Position numbers and translations under genes: made by a program. From the NCBI RefSeq assembly GCF_010994275.1, contig NZ_WMCD01000004.1:124001-188000 (forward strand): a DNA stretch of 64,000 nucleotides. The letters are read 5' to 3'. The stretch is from Cyclobacterium jeungdonense (GTDB taxonomy: Bacteria > Bacteroidota > Bacteroidia > Cytophagales > Cyclobacteriaceae). Of this stretch, positions 9,625 to 18,546 are shown piece by piece. Numbering within the stretch: the first letter of the stretch is position 1; each line of letters opens with the position of its first letter. Under the pieces are notes generated by a model. It ran no database searches, was not told the origin of the DNA, and saw nothing but the letters and a program-made list of their open reading frames with translations.

Positions 9625-9910
9625 GTATTTAACTATTAATCATTAAAGAGATAAAAGTAATCAATCAGTGGAATTAACATTAAATTTCTATTGAAACCTT
9701 ACAGCTTCGCCACGTCAGTTACATTTAAGAACGGAGTAAAAAACAAATTATTTCTGCTATCGGTTTTGTTAAATAACGGCACAAAAGTAAACAATCCCCC
9801 TGTAATTACATAGGCTAAAATTTGAATTGGCTCCCTCTCAGATGTCAAATCGCAAAACAAAACCTTTTAAAACCAATAAAACATTACTTTTCTTTCTTTA
9901 AAAAATAAAG
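9625..9910 (-). other. leader/intergenic region upstream of the exporter gene
   Basis: About 290 nt of AT-rich sequence between the exporter start and the gmd terminator. It holds a candidate promoter (9782-9809, minus) and, within the resulting 150-nt leader, a short GC-richer element at 9701-9716 that resembles one in the other polysaccharide leader. No open frame. Confidence 0.5.
9782..9809 (-). promoter_or_regulatory. candidate Bacteroidota promoter for the exporter operon
   Basis: On the minus strand TACTTTTG (9789-9782) matches the -7 consensus TAnnTTTG. A near-match ATG stands where the -33 TTG is expected, about 20 nt upstream. Predicted transcription start is near 9775, leaving a leader of about 150 nt. 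Confidence 0.45.
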
Positions 9911-9937
9911 GGAGTAGAAAAAATATTTCTACTCCCC
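9911..9937 (-). terminator. rho-independent terminator after gmd
   Basis: A perfect 11-bp stem (9911-9921 with 9927-9937) and 5-nt loop. In the minus direction it is followed by a T-rich run (TTTATTTTTT). It lies 37 nt after the gmd stop and separates the manC-fcl-gmd operon from the exporter operon. Confidence 0.85.
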
Positions 9938-9973
9938 AATAGTGGCGTAATAATTACTTAAAGGTGAAATTGA

Positions 9974-11113
9974 TTACTCCGCCTGGTTCAGCACCTTATG
10001 GCCGCCTTTCATCAAATGGATATCCCGCTTGAACAAACTCACGTCAGATAAGACCATATCTTCCACCAGCATTTTCAGGTCATACTTTGGCTTCCAGTCA
10101 AGTTTGGTCATCGCTTTCGTCGGATCACCAATTAACAAATCCACTTCGGTGGGTCTGAAATAAGCCGGATCTATCTTAACCAACACATCGCCCTTTTTTA
10201 CTTTGAAATGAGAGGTTCCGAGTATGTCAAAGGCTTTTTCCTTGTCGATTTCTACTAAAATGCCCTTCTCCTCGACGCCTTCGCCCTCAAAGGCCAGCTT
10301 AAAACCCACTTCATCAAAAGCCATTTTGATAAAATCCCTCACTTTGGTGGTCACACCAGTAGCTATGACATAATCTTCCGGCTCGTCCTGCTGAAGGATG
10401 CGCCACATGGCATCCACGTAATCTTTGGCATGCCCCCAATCTCTTTTGGCATCCAGGTTCCCCATGTACAAGTCATGCTGCAAGCCCAAAGCTATCTTCG
10501 CCACCGCCCGCGTAATTTTTCGGGTTACGAAAGTCTCCCCTCTCAACGGCGATTCATGATTGAATAAGATCCCATTACAGGCATACATACCGTAGGCTTC
10601 CCGGTAGTTTACCGTGATCCAGTAACCGTACAACTTGGCTACGGCATAAGGGGAACGCGGATAAAAAGGCGTGGTCTCCGATTGGGGTACTGCCTGAACC
10701 AATCCATACAGTTCAGAGGTGGAAGCCTGATAAATCTTGGTTGATTTCTCCATCCCCAATAAGCGAACAGCTTCCAAAATTCGCAGTGTCCCGACCCCAT
10801 CCGCATTGGCCGTGTATTCAGGGGTATCAAAACTTACCTTTACATGGCTCATGGCAGCCAGATTGTAAATTTCATCCGGTTTGGTTTCCTGAATGATTCG
10901 GGTCAAATTCATAGAGTCGGTGAGATCCCCATAATGTAAAAACAATCGCTTATTGTCGTCATGCGGATCCTGATACAAATGGTCAATTCTATCTGTATTG
11001 AAAAGTGAGGCCCTTCGTTTGATGCCGTGTACAATGTAATCCTTGGACAATAAAAGCTCGGCGAGGTAAGCGCCGTCCTGGCCAGTAATTCCTGTAATTA
11101 ACGCCGTTTTCAT
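9974..11113 (-). CDS. gmd: GDP-mannose 4,6-dehydratase
   Basis: 379 residues, close to the usual 370. The NADP-binding loop [12 protein letters not shown] is at 8-19; the active site has Thr132 and Glu134 (STSELYG) and Tyr156-x3-Lys160 ([12 protein letters not shown]), the same positions as in the E. coli enzyme. HESPLRG and the [14 protein letters not shown] segment are also diagnostic. It converts GDP-D-mannose to GDP-4-keto-6-deoxymannose. Last gene of the manC-fcl-gmd operon, 36 nt after fcl. GDP-L-fucose from this route probably feeds the surface polysaccharides encoded on both sides. Confidence 0.97.
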   Translation of the reverse strand: MKTALITGITGQDGAYLAELLLSKDYIVHGIKRRASLFNTDRIDHLYQDPHDDNKRLFLHYGDLTDSMNLTRIIQETKPDEIYNLAAMSHVKVSFDTPEYTANADGVGTLRILEAVRLLGMEKSTKIYQASTSELYGLVQAVPQSETTPFYPRSPYAVAKLYGYWITVNYREAYGMYACNGILFNHESPLRGETFVTRKITRAVAKIALGLQHDLYMGNLDAKRDWGHAKDYVDAMWRILQQDEPEDYVIATGVTTKVRDFIKMAFDEVGFKLAFEGEGVEEKGILVEIDKEKAFDILGTSHFKVKKGDVLVKIDPAYFRPTEVDLLIGDPTKAMTKLDWKPKYDLKMLVEDMVLSDVSLFKRDIHLMKGGHKVLNQAE

Positions 11114-11149
11114 AGAATGTATATTTTAATCGCTTTTAAAAATAATTGA

Positions 11150-12103
11150 CTAGTTTAATTTGACCTGCTTAATGCGGTCGACATTTTCAAGGAACCAGGT
11201 ATAGGTTTCCTGAATCCCCTGCTCCAGGCCAATTGTAGCCTGCCATCCTGCTTCTTTCATTTTACTGACATCCAATAACTTCCTGGGTGTCCCGTCCGGC
11301 TTACTACTATCCCAAATGATTTCGCCTTGATGGCCGGTGATTTTTTGAATCAATTCGGCAAGCGATTTGATCGTCAGGTCTTTTCCTGTACCCACATTGT
11401 ACAGATTATCCGTAAACGTATTTTCCAATGCAAAACACACTGCATCTGCCATGTCATTCACATGTAAAAACTCGCGAAGCGGAGCACCGGTTCCCCATAA
11501 AGTCACCGGAAGATTTCCATTGATCTTGGCCTCGTGGAACTTTCGAATCATCGCCGGTAGCACATGAGATGTTTCCAGATCAAAATTATCATAGGGCCCG
11601 TACAAATTGGTAGGCATGAGGCTTACGAAATCTTTCCCATACTGCTTTCTAATCGCCTCGCAAGCTTTCACTCCTGTAATTTTTGCCAGAGCGTACCATT
11701 GATTGGTAGGCTCCAGCGAACCACTTAGTAAAACGTCCTCCCGAAGCGGTTGGGGGGCTAATTTGGGATATATGCAAGAACTACCCAGAAAAATAAACTT
11801 TTCTACGCCATTTTGTAGGGAAGAATCAATCAGGTTATTTTGGATAATGAGATTGTCCATTAAAAATGGATAGGGATAATTGTTATTTGCCATGATTCCC
11901 CCTACCCTGGCTGCGGCATCAATGACAATGGCCGGACGTTCATGCTTGAAAAATCGCTGGACCTCCAACTGATTTTTTAAATCTAGTTCCTTGCTGCTAA
12001 GGCCTACTAAATGTTGGTAGCCCTTCTTCTCCAGGGCTCTCCAAATGGCTGAGCCTACCATGCCCTTATGTCCTGCGATGTAAATTTTGGCTTGTTTGTC
12101 CAT
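11150..12103 (-). CDS. fcl: GDP-L-fucose synthase
   Basis: 317 residues, SDR epimerase/reductase. NADP loop GHKGMVGSA at 11-19, catalytic Ser108 and Cys110 (LGSSCIYPK) and Tyr137-x3-Lys141 (WYALAKITG), matching the positions known for E. coli GFS. MPTNLYGPYDNFD and REFLHVNDMADA are family hallmarks. It epimerises and reduces the Gmd product to GDP-L-fucose. It sits 7 nt after manC and 36 nt before gmd in the same operon. Confidence 0.97.
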   Translation of the reverse strand: MDKQAKIYIAGHKGMVGSAIWRALEKKGYQHLVGLSSKELDLKNQLEVQRFFKHERPAIVIDAAARVGGIMANNNYPYPFLMDNLIIQNNLIDSSLQNGVEKFIFLGSSCIYPKLAPQPLREDVLLSGSLEPTNQWYALAKITGVKACEAIRKQYGKDFVSLMPTNLYGPYDNFDLETSHVLPAMIRKFHEAKINGNLPVTLWGTGAPLREFLHVNDMADAVCFALENTFTDNLYNVGTGKDLTIKSLAELIQKITGHQGEIIWDSSKPDGTPRKLLDVSKMKEAGWQATIGLEQGIQETYTWFLENVDRIKQVKLN

Positions 12104-12110
12104 TGGGTAC

Positions 12111-13106
12111 TTAGTTTAATAGTCCGGGATTTTCTTTTTCCAATTTTTCGTACACCTTTTTAACGTCCTGCGCATTGGCCCGGTTCAATACCAAAATGGC
12201 ATCTGCTGTTTCCACCAATACCACATCTTGTACTCCAACAAATTCCACATGTTTCTCTCCAGTTCCTAAAACCAGGTTGTTACCCTTTCTTTCCTTACTA
12301 TCTTCTGGGAAATAATCAAACAGTGCCTCAAATGAACCCATATCTGACCAGCTAAAATTGGAAGGTACCACTCTGATTTTATCAGACCTTTCCATTACCG
12401 CATAATCTACACTAATGGAAGGGATTTCCATGCTTTGTTCTTTAGGTAAAAACCCCTCATTTGCGTGCTGGAGCGCCTTTTTTGATTTTTCATAAACCTC
12501 GGGTTCATGCATTTCAAGCTCCTTGAGATAGGTTTCCGCTGTGAAGCAAAACATCCCACTGTTCCACAAAAAATTACCCTTTTCCAAAAACTCCCTGGCG
12601 GTGGCCAAATCGGGCTTTTCTCTGAAACTTAATACCTCATTTTCCCGATGTTCGATGTACCCAAAACCCGTCTCCGGACGTGTAGGAAGTAAACCGAAGG
12701 TTACCAGAAAGCCCTTTCTGGCCAAATCCACTGCCTGGGTAAGTGCTGCCTCGTATTTTTTCTGGTCCCCGATAAGGTGGTCCGATGGGGTTACCAGCAT
12801 GATGGAATCAGCGGGCAAAGATATTGCGGCAAATGCAATGGCAGCCGCGGTATTTCGGGGAGTTGCTTCTACTAATTCCTGAAAAGGAATGTTTTTTTCA
12901 TTCAAAATTTGACGGGACAGGTGGTAATTATCTACGCCCCCCACTACCATCACCTGATCACAAACGGCGGCGTTTCGAAGCACCGTCTTTTCAAAAAGAG
13001 ACTGCCCTTCAAAAATGGGCAAATACTGTTTTGGTTTACTTTTTCTGGAAAGTGGCCAAAGCCTGCTACCTACTCCCCCGGATAATACCACATTGACGAT
13101 TTTCAT
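12111..13106 (-). CDS. manC: mannose-1-phosphate guanylyltransferase
   Basis: 331 residues with the nucleotidyl-binding signature LSGGVGSRLWPLSR (8-21) and the following KPKQYLP. The FVGVQDVVLVETADAILV segment is the C-terminal part of the GMP domain. No phosphomannose isomerase type II domain follows, so this is the monofunctional short form, unlike the roughly 470-residue bifunctional ManC/AlgA. It makes GDP-mannose from mannose-1-phosphate and GTP. First gene of the operon, 7 nt before fcl. Confidence 0.93.
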   Translation of the reverse strand: MKIVNVVLSGGVGSRLWPLSRKSKPKQYLPIFEGQSLFEKTVLRNAAVCDQVMVVGGVDNYHLSRQILNEKNIPFQELVEATPRNTAAAIAFAAISLPADSIMLVTPSDHLIGDQKKYEAALTQAVDLARKGFLVTFGLLPTRPETGFGYIEHRENEVLSFREKPDLATAREFLEKGNFLWNSGMFCFTAETYLKELEMHEPEVYEKSKKALQHANEGFLPKEQSMEIPSISVDYAVMERSDKIRVVPSNFSWSDMGSFEALFDYFPEDSKERKGNNLVLGTGEKHVEFVGVQDVVLVETADAILVLNRANAQDVKKVYEKLEKENPGLLN

Positions 13107-13481
13107 GCGTTAAATTTTTGATTGACAGACCCAAGTCCAAAACTCAGATAAGAATTTACAAAATATAAATCACTTAAAATTCACAAAGAAATGGACTGAA
13201 CAAACTTTCATTGCGGCCATAAAAATAGAAAACTTAAATAATTGCTGTTAAGTTTGTTGTAAAGATGCAGCTTTTGTTATACGAATTACAATTCAAAAGT
13301 AAATAAAAAAATCAAAACTGTAAAAAATTATTTGAAATACACTTTATTAATTTTAAAATTCATTTCATTAGCTTTAAAAAACCTCCAATTTAAACAGGGG
13401 CGAAATCGTAAAAAATTTGTAAGACAATAATTGACGGTTACCCAAATAATTCGGTAATTTCACTTTTTAACCCTCGAATTT
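13107..13481. other. divergent intergenic region between manC and the NusG-like gene
   Basis: 375 nt, strongly AT-rich, no open frame. It should hold both divergent promoters. A -7-like TACTTTTG lies on the minus strand at 13301-13294 for manC, and a -7-like TAAGTTTG on the plus strand at 13249-13256. Neither has a convincing -33 TTG at about 20 nt, so both are weak calls. Confidence 0.4.
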
Positions 13482-13988
13482 ATGACTGAAAAGTTGCACT
13501 GGTACGTCATGTACACGGCTCCGAGAGCGGAAAAAAAAGTAGCACAGCGATTAAAAGAAAAGGACTTTAGGGTATACCTGCCTATCATTGAAGAGATTCG
13601 GCAATGGAGCGATCGTAAGAAAAAGGTACAAAAGCCACTTTTTAATGGTTATCTATTTGTGCATACTAGCAAGGAAAGGCTTTGGGAGTCCTTACAGGTG
13701 AGCGGAGCGGTTAAATTCATTAATTTTTCCGGTGAACATGCAGTGGTTCAGCAAAACGAAATTGACGCTATCCAACGCGTAATTGAAACGGGGGTGGCGG
13801 TGGAAGTGGACACCGGAAACATCGAGCAGGGAGAAAAAGTACACATCCTGGGAGGTCCGCTACAGGGATTAACAGGAGAATGTATCCAAAAGTCCAACCA
13901 GGATTATTTCATCATTCGCATTCCAAGTATCAACCAAAGCATGTTGGTGAAGGTGCCTAGAAAATTTTTGGAGGTTATACGGGAATAA
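13482..13988 (+). CDS. NusG-like transcription antitermination factor (UpxY/RfaH type)
   Basis: 168 residues. The NusG N-terminal domain spans about 6-100 (WYVMYTAPRAEKKVAQRLKE; LFNGYLFVHTSKE), followed by a KOW-type segment at about 108-165 (GEKVHILGGPLQGLTGE). Housekeeping NusG in Bacteroidota is usually longer; this short form matches the UpxY-type paralogues that act on polysaccharide operons, binding RNA polymerase to suppress termination in long leaders. It lies between the fucose operon and the two EPS operons, transcribed away from the fucose operon. Targets are inferred from location only. Confidence 0.9.
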   Translation: MTEKLHWYVMYTAPRAEKKVAQRLKEKDFRVYLPIIEEIRQWSDRKKKVQKPLFNGYLFVHTSKERLWESLQVSGAVKFINFSGEHAVVQQNEIDAIQRVIETGVAVEVDTGNIEQGEKVHILGGPLQGLTGECIQKSNQDYFIIRIPSINQSMLVKVPRKFLEVIRE

Positions 13989-14111
13989 AAATACCAATTC
14001 CTTAACAATCACCCTTGTTTTTAATAACTTCGCCAAATTGAAGGCCTATTTCTTTTTATTATCTTAAATAAAGTGTGATAGGCATCTTTTCGAAACTTAA
14101 CCTGCTTTCTG

Positions 14112-15899
14112 ATGGAAAAACATACATATGGCACTGGCCTGATAGGTAACTGCAGCTATATCGCCCACATTGAAAAAAACACCAACATTAGCTGGTTATG
14201 TTTACCCCGATTTGACAGCGATTTTCTTTTTGGTAGTATGTTGGACAAAGAAAAAGGGGGAGAATTTACCGTATTGCCACAAAATGGGGGATTTACTTCC
14301 CGTCAGGAATACCTGGAAAACACCAATATCCTGGAGACCTATGTGGAAACGTCTGCCGGAGAGGCCTACAAAATCACTGATTTTGCACCGCGATTTTATA
14401 ATTTTGACCGGTATTTTAAACCTTTAATGCTGGTCAGAAAAATTGAACCTCTACATGGGGAACCCAAAATAAAAATCAATTGCCAACCGGTTGGAAACTA
14501 CGGGCAGCAGAAGCTGACTGCCACTCCCGGTAGTAACCACATCCAATTTAGCGGTAGGGATCAACCAGTGAGACTGACAACCAATTGTTCCATTACCTAT
14601 ATAACTGAAGAACAGGAATTCAGACTTCAAAGGACTATTTATTTGGTACTTACATATGGTTCGCCACTGGAAGCGCCCATTGAGAGCACCATTGAAAAAT
14701 TCTTGAACGCCACTTGTCAGTATTGGAGAAACTGGGTAAAATCTACCAGTATCCCAAACTTTTATCAAAGACTGGTCGTTCGTTCTGCTTTAGTGCTAAA
14801 AATCCACCAGTATGAAGATACCGGGGGAATCATTGCTTCATCTACGTCCAGCCTGCCCGAATCACCCGGGTCTACCCGAAATTGGGACTACCGATACTGC
14901 TGGATGCGGGATGCCTATTACACGTTAAATGTATTCAATCATTTAGGCCATTTTGAGGAATTAGAACGCTATTTTGAATACATTCAAAATCTACCTACCG
15001 ATGATAAAGGCAGGTACCAGCCACTTTATTCCATCTCCGGATCTTCCAAATTACCGGAAATTGTAGCGGACCTGGATGGATATATGGGAAACAAACCGGT
15101 TCGTTTCGGAAACCAGGCTTACACGCACATCCAAAATGACCTTTACGGGCAAGTGCTGGTTAGTCTGCTTCCACTCTATGCTGACAAACGCTTCATTGAA
15201 TCCGAAAAAAGCCATTCCAAACCCTTTATCAATAACCTGTTGCAAAAAATTGAAGAAACCATGGACGAAAAAGACGCCGGGCTATGGGAATTCAGAAACT
15301 TAAAGCAGGAGCATTGTTACACGTTCCTCTTTCACTGGGCTGGAGCTAGTGCGGCCATTAAAATTGCTGATCGGCTTTCCGATAAGGAGATGAGAACCAA
15401 GGCAATAGAACTAAAAAATAAAGCGATAAGAAAAATTGAAGCCTGCTACATTCCGGAAAGAAAAGCCTATGCTCAGGCTATCGGTACAAAAAACATGGAT
15501 GCCAGTACCTTGCAGCTAATTACAATGGGGTATTTCGGACAGGATATCGAAAGTGCCAACAATCACCTAAAAGCCTTGGAGGAGGATTTATTAGCAAAAG
15601 ATTACCTTTTTTACCGATACAAACACCAGGATGATTTCGGGGAACCGGAGACTACATTTTTGATTTGTGCCTTTTGGTACATCGAAGCTTTGGCATGTGT
15701 AAACCGACTGGACGAAGCCATGGAAGGATTTGAAACATTGAGCAAATACTGCAATCACCTGAAATTGTTTTCCGAAGACGTAGACCAACATACCGGCAGC
15801 CAGTGGGGAAATTTTCCACAAACATACAGCCACGTGGGCATGCTAAATGCTGCTTATAGGATAGATAAAAAACTTGACAAACCAAATTTTATTGTTTGA
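14112..15899 (+). CDS. glycoside hydrolase family 15 (glucoamylase/trehalase-like)
   Basis: 595 residues, the usual length for bacterial cytosolic GH15. The N-terminal beta-sandwich domain begins GTGLIGNCSYIAHI. The (alpha/alpha)6 barrel carries RNWDYRYCWMRDA (about 256-268) and the C-terminal motif SEDVDQHTGSQWGNFPQTYSH (about 554-574), whose acidic residue is the likely catalytic base. No signal peptide, so intracellular. GH15 enzymes of this type hydrolyse trehalose, glucan ends or related alpha-glucosides. It starts 123 nt after the NusG-like gene; a link to polysaccharide synthesis is not evident. Its 3' end overlaps the convergent zinc-ribbon gene by 11 nt. Confidence 0.88.
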   Translation: MEKHTYGTGLIGNCSYIAHIEKNTNISWLCLPRFDSDFLFGSMLDKEKGGEFTVLPQNGGFTSRQEYLENTNILETYVETSAGEAYKITDFAPRFYNFDRYFKPLMLVRKIEPLHGEPKIKINCQPVGNYGQQKLTATPGSNHIQFSGRDQPVRLTTNCSITYITEEQEFRLQRTIYLVLTYGSPLEAPIESTIEKFLNATCQYWRNWVKSTSIPNFYQRLVVRSALVLKIHQYEDTGGIIASSTSSLPESPGSTRNWDYRYCWMRDAYYTLNVFNHLGHFEELERYFEYIQNLPTDDKGRYQPLYSISGSSKLPEIVADLDGYMGNKPVRFGNQAYTHIQNDLYGQVLVSLLPLYADKRFIESEKSHSKPFINNLLQKIEETMDEKDAGLWEFRNLKQEHCYTFLFHWAGASAAIKIADRLSDKEMRTKAIELKNKAIRKIEACYIPERKAYAQAIGTKNMDASTLQLITMGYFGQDIESANNHLKALEEDLLAKDYLFYRYKHQDDFGEPETTFLICAFWYIEALACVNRLDEAMEGFETLSKYCNHLKLFSEDVDQHTGSQWGNFPQTYSHVGMLNAAYRIDKKLDKPNFIV

Positions 15900-16299
15900 G
15901 GGGCCGCTTGCTCAAAATCTGATTTGTCTTACTGATTTCCTTGTTTCGAACCACCAGAATCCAGTCTTGTTCCAATTTTAAATATCCGTAATCGTAACAA
16001 TATCCGTACACATTCCCCTTTTTATTGGTATAGGTATGGGTGCGGTATTTGAAGAGGAAACCTTTTTCCAATAACTTTTCCCGGGATATCTTGGCCGTCT
16101 CCTCTGTGTCAGGTAAAATACCAGCCAAGATATTCCGGTTTTTTTTTAATGCGTTATTGATATTACGAATCAGGTTGTTGCTTCCTGATTTCATTTGATT
16201 ATTGTGGTGGTTTCTACAATAGTCATCACAAAACTTCTTATCAACCCGCCCAGCCATTGGTTTTCCGCAACTTAGACATTTTTTTGAATGTACTGGCAT
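15889..16299 (-). CDS. small zinc-ribbon protein, function unknown
   Basis: 136 residues. The N-terminus has a four-cysteine zinc-ribbon pattern, CLSCGKPM then KKFCDDYCRNHHNN, similar to DUF2116-type ribbons widespread in Bacteroidota. A basic helix (NLIRNINNALKKNRNILAGIL) follows, then a C-terminal part rich in Tyr (YTNKKGNVYGYCYDYGYLKL). This suggests a nucleic-acid-binding role but no specific function is known to me. It is divergent from ssb across a 204-nt gap with an unusual repeat array, so the two may share control. Confidence 0.75.
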   Translation of the reverse strand: MPVHSKKCLSCGKPMAGRVDKKFCDDYCRNHHNNQMKSGSNNLIRNINNALKKNRNILAGILPDTEETAKISREKLLEKGFLFKYRTHTYTNKKGNVYGYCYDYGYLKLEQDWILVVRNKEISKTNQILSKRPLKQ

Positions 16300-16370
16300 A
16301 AAAAAGCACTTTAAATGTAATTTTATGCATAATATATGTATAAAAAGTAATTTAACAAATATTAAGAGCC

Positions 16371-16410
16371 GTTTTTAAACGTTTACAAACGCTTACAAAC
16401 GGTTTTAAAC
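16371..16410. repeat. four tandem 10-bp palindromic repeats (GNTTNNAAAC)
   Basis: Four consecutive 10-bp units (16371-16380, 16381-16390, 16391-16400, 16401-16410) fit GNTTNNAAAC, and each is a perfect or near dyad of GTTT-NN-AAAC. The exact 10-bp period puts every unit on nearly the same face of the helix. They sit in the divergent gap, 72 nt from the zinc-ribbon start and 94 nt from the ssb start, and look like an operator array. Confidence 0.8.
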
Positions 16411-16503
16411 GAAAAACACCCGAATAAATCTGGGCCCTGTCTTCAACTTTGTAGTGTTCCATATCGGAAAAATGAATTAATTCTCACTAAAACTTTACAC
16501 GTC

Positions 16504-16848
16504 ATGAACGCTATTAAAAACAAAGTACAACTAATCGGAAGACTGGGTGCCAAAGCAGATTTCAAAACCGTAAACGGAAACACCCCCATGGTCCGTTTGA
16601 ACCTAGCCACAAACGAGTCCTACAAAAACAACAAAGGTGAAAAAATCGACGAAACCTATTGGCACAATCTTGTCGCTTTTGGAAAAGCAGCGGAGATCAT
16701 CCACAAGTATACCGACAAGGGCTCAGAGATTTGCATACAGGGCAAACTTGTCAGCAGGTCCTACGAAGACAAGGACGGAAACAAAAAATACATCACGGAA
16801 GTACAGGTCAATGATGTCCTGCTGATGGGTGATAAAGTCAAAGTCTAA
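16504..16848 (+). CDS. ssb: single-stranded DNA-binding protein, short form without acidic tip
   Basis: 114 residues forming one OB-fold: NKVQLIGRLGAKADFK at the start, WHNLVAFGKAAEII in the middle, GKLVSRSYEDKDGNKKYITEV toward the end. It covers ssDNA during replication, repair or recombination. It ends MGDKVKV immediately after the OB-fold, so the disordered linker and the conserved acidic C-terminal tip (DDDIPF-like) that recruits partner proteins are missing. That suggests an accessory SSB rather than the main replicative one. A clear terminator follows. Single-gene transcription unit. Confidence 0.93.
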   Translation: MNAIKNKVQLIGRLGAKADFKTVNGNTPMVRLNLATNESYKNNKGEKIDETYWHNLVAFGKAAEIIHKYTDKGSEICIQGKLVSRSYEDKDGNKKYITEVQVNDVLLMGDKVKV

Positions 16849-16899
16849 AACCAGTAGTTTTTTAACTTTCTTTCTGAAATTCCATTTTTTCAATGGATC

Positions 16900-16932
16900 C
16901 CGGTGGAGTCTGAGCGGCTCCACCGGTTTTTT
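16900..16932 (+). terminator. rho-independent terminator after ssb
   Basis: A 9-bp perfect stem (CCGGTGGAG at 16900-16908 with CTCCACCGG at 16918-16926) and a 9-nt loop, followed by TTTTTTATT. It lies 51 nt after the ssb stop. Confidence 0.9.
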
Positions 16933-17049
16933 ATTATGAAATTGAAAGCTACCGGGTCAAATCAGCCCTGTATCCAATAACGTCTGTATTTAATTTACAG
17001 GAGATGGAAGCCAATCGTTATCATCCACAGGGTATTCTTTACATGGAAT

Positions 17050-18036
17050 TTACCATTGAGGGTGGATTTGCGCCTTGAAATACTTCTCGTAAAGGGCTTC
17101 GACGGCCTTCATTTCTTCTTTTTCAAACCCAGGTAATCCGGCAGCCGCCACGTTAGACCGAACCTGCTCCAATTTAGAAGCGCCTGGTATAACCGTAGAC
17201 ACTGCATCAAACATTAATACCCACCGGATGGCCAGAGAAGCCAGTGCCTCTCTTTCTCCAAATATCTTCTTTAGTTCCTCCACAGCTTTGACCCCTTTTT
17301 CCAAAGGAATTCCTGAAAACGTTTCCCCCTTATCAAAAGCCTCTCCATTTCTATTGAAATGACGATGGTCCTCCGGGTGAAAGGACGTTTGTTCCGTTAT
17401 TTTTCCTGATAGTAAACCACTAGCAAGTGGAACTCTAACTATGACTCCACAATCGTTCTTTTTGGCTTGCTCAAAAAAGTGATCTAAGGGCTTCTGTCGA
17501 AACATATTGAAAATGATCTGAACCGAAGTCACATTTGGGTAACTCATAGCCTGAAGTGCCTCATCCACCTTTTCTACACTTACCCCCATATTTCTTATCT
17601 TACCCTCATGCTTTAGATCTTCGAAAAGACCAAAAATTTCATCTCTTTGGTAGACAGGACTTGGTGGGCAGTGTAGTTGAATCAAATCAATGGTTTCCAA
17701 TCCCAAATTTTTCAAACTTGCCTCTACATAGCCTCTCAAGATTTCCGGAGTATAGCCTTCACTGACGTGGGGCTGTACCTGCCTACCGCATTTGGTAGCA
17801 ATATACACTTCTTCGTTTCGTTCTCTAAGCGCCTTTCCGACGGCCGCCTCACTCAATCCTGCATCGTAAACATCGGCAGTATCAATAAAATTAACACCCT
17901 GGTCGATGGCCTCATTGATAATCCGGTTAGCCGCCTTGGAATCAAAAGAACCACCCCAGCCTCCTCCAACCTGCCAGGTTCCCAAAGAAACTTCTGAAAT
18001 CTTTAAATTTGTTTTTCCTAGTTTTCTGTAATTCAT
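17050..18036 (-). CDS. aldo/keto reductase
   Basis: 328 residues, TIM barrel. The full AKR tetrad is present: Asp52 and Tyr57 (FIDTADVYDAG), Lys82 (IATKCG) and His122 (LIQLHCPP). The C-terminal SLAIRWVLMFDAVSTVIPGA segment is the NADPH-binding end of the family. It reduces carbonyl groups using NADPH; the physiological substrate is unknown. Monocistronic, divergent from the Dabb gene (75 nt). Confidence 0.92.
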   Translation of the reverse strand: MNYRKLGKTNLKISEVSLGTWQVGGGWGGSFDSKAANRIINEAIDQGVNFIDTADVYDAGLSEAAVGKALRERNEEVYIATKCGRQVQPHVSEGYTPEILRGYVEASLKNLGLETIDLIQLHCPPSPVYQRDEIFGLFEDLKHEGKIRNMGVSVEKVDEALQAMSYPNVTSVQIIFNMFRQKPLDHFFEQAKKNDCGVIVRVPLASGLLSGKITEQTSFHPEDHRHFNRNGEAFDKGETFSGIPLEKGVKAVEELKKIFGEREALASLAIRWVLMFDAVSTVIPGASKLEQVRSNVAAAGLPGFEKEEMKAVEALYEKYFKAQIHPQW

Positions 18037-18111
18037 AATTTGCTGGTAACTTTAAAACTCTATCAATTAATCCTTATATTTCTTGAATCAATTTAAATCC
18101 AAACGAAAAGA

Positions 18112-18501
18112 ATGCTCACAAGAAGAAAATTTATGGCGGTACTCTCTGCAATTGGCCTTGGAGCAGGAATTCCTTTTCAAACCAAATCAAAACCCCAATC
18201 TACTATGATCGTACATCAAGTATTTTTCTGGTTACACAATCCTGATAAAGACATGCAAGCCGTATGGGAAGGCTGTAAGAAAATTGCTGGCACCAAAAGT
18301 GTGAAAGAATATAAACTTGGAAAGCCTGCCGGTACGGCTCGCAGGGAAGTGGTGGACCACAGTTTCCATATTTCACTAACCGTCTATTTCGACACCCTGG
18401 AGGCACATGACCTTTACCAGACAGACCCTATTCACCTGGCATTTGTCGATGATCACAAAGACAAATGGTCGCAGGTGAAAGTCTATGATTTTGAAGTCTA
18501 A
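18112..18501 (+). CDS. Tat-exported Dabb (stress-responsive A/B barrel) protein
   Basis: 129 residues. The N-terminus TRRKFMAVLSAIGLGAG is a twin-arginine signal. The mature part (IVHQVFFWLHNPDK; DHSFHISLTVYFDTLEAHDLYQTDPIHLAF) matches the Dabb domain (PF07876), a small dimeric ferredoxin-like barrel of uncertain function, sometimes a monooxygenase- or cyclase-like enzyme. Export through Tat suggests it folds in the cytoplasm. No operon partner; a terminator follows. Confidence 0.85.
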   Translation: MLTRRKFMAVLSAIGLGAGIPFQTKSKPQSTMIVHQVFFWLHNPDKDMQAVWEGCKKIAGTKSVKEYKLGKPAGTARREVVDHSFHISLTVYFDTLEAHDLYQTDPIHLAFVDDHKDKWSQVKVYDFEV

Positions 18502-18510
18502 GCGGTTTTT

Positions 18511-18546
18511 GCTTTCAGGTCATTGGACCTGAAAGCAGCCCTTTTT
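18511..18546 (+). terminator. terminator between convergent Dabb and hslV genes
   Basis: A perfect 11-bp stem (18511-18521 with 18526-18536) with a 4-nt loop, followed on the plus strand by AGCCCTTTTT. It fits termination of the Dabb transcript; the minus-strand side lacks a T-run. Confidence 0.8.

Noticed and set aside
9974..13106. Fucose operon as a horizontally acquired island
   Set aside because: Complete standard genes with base composition like their neighbours and a normal terminator; no mobile-element marks at the ends.
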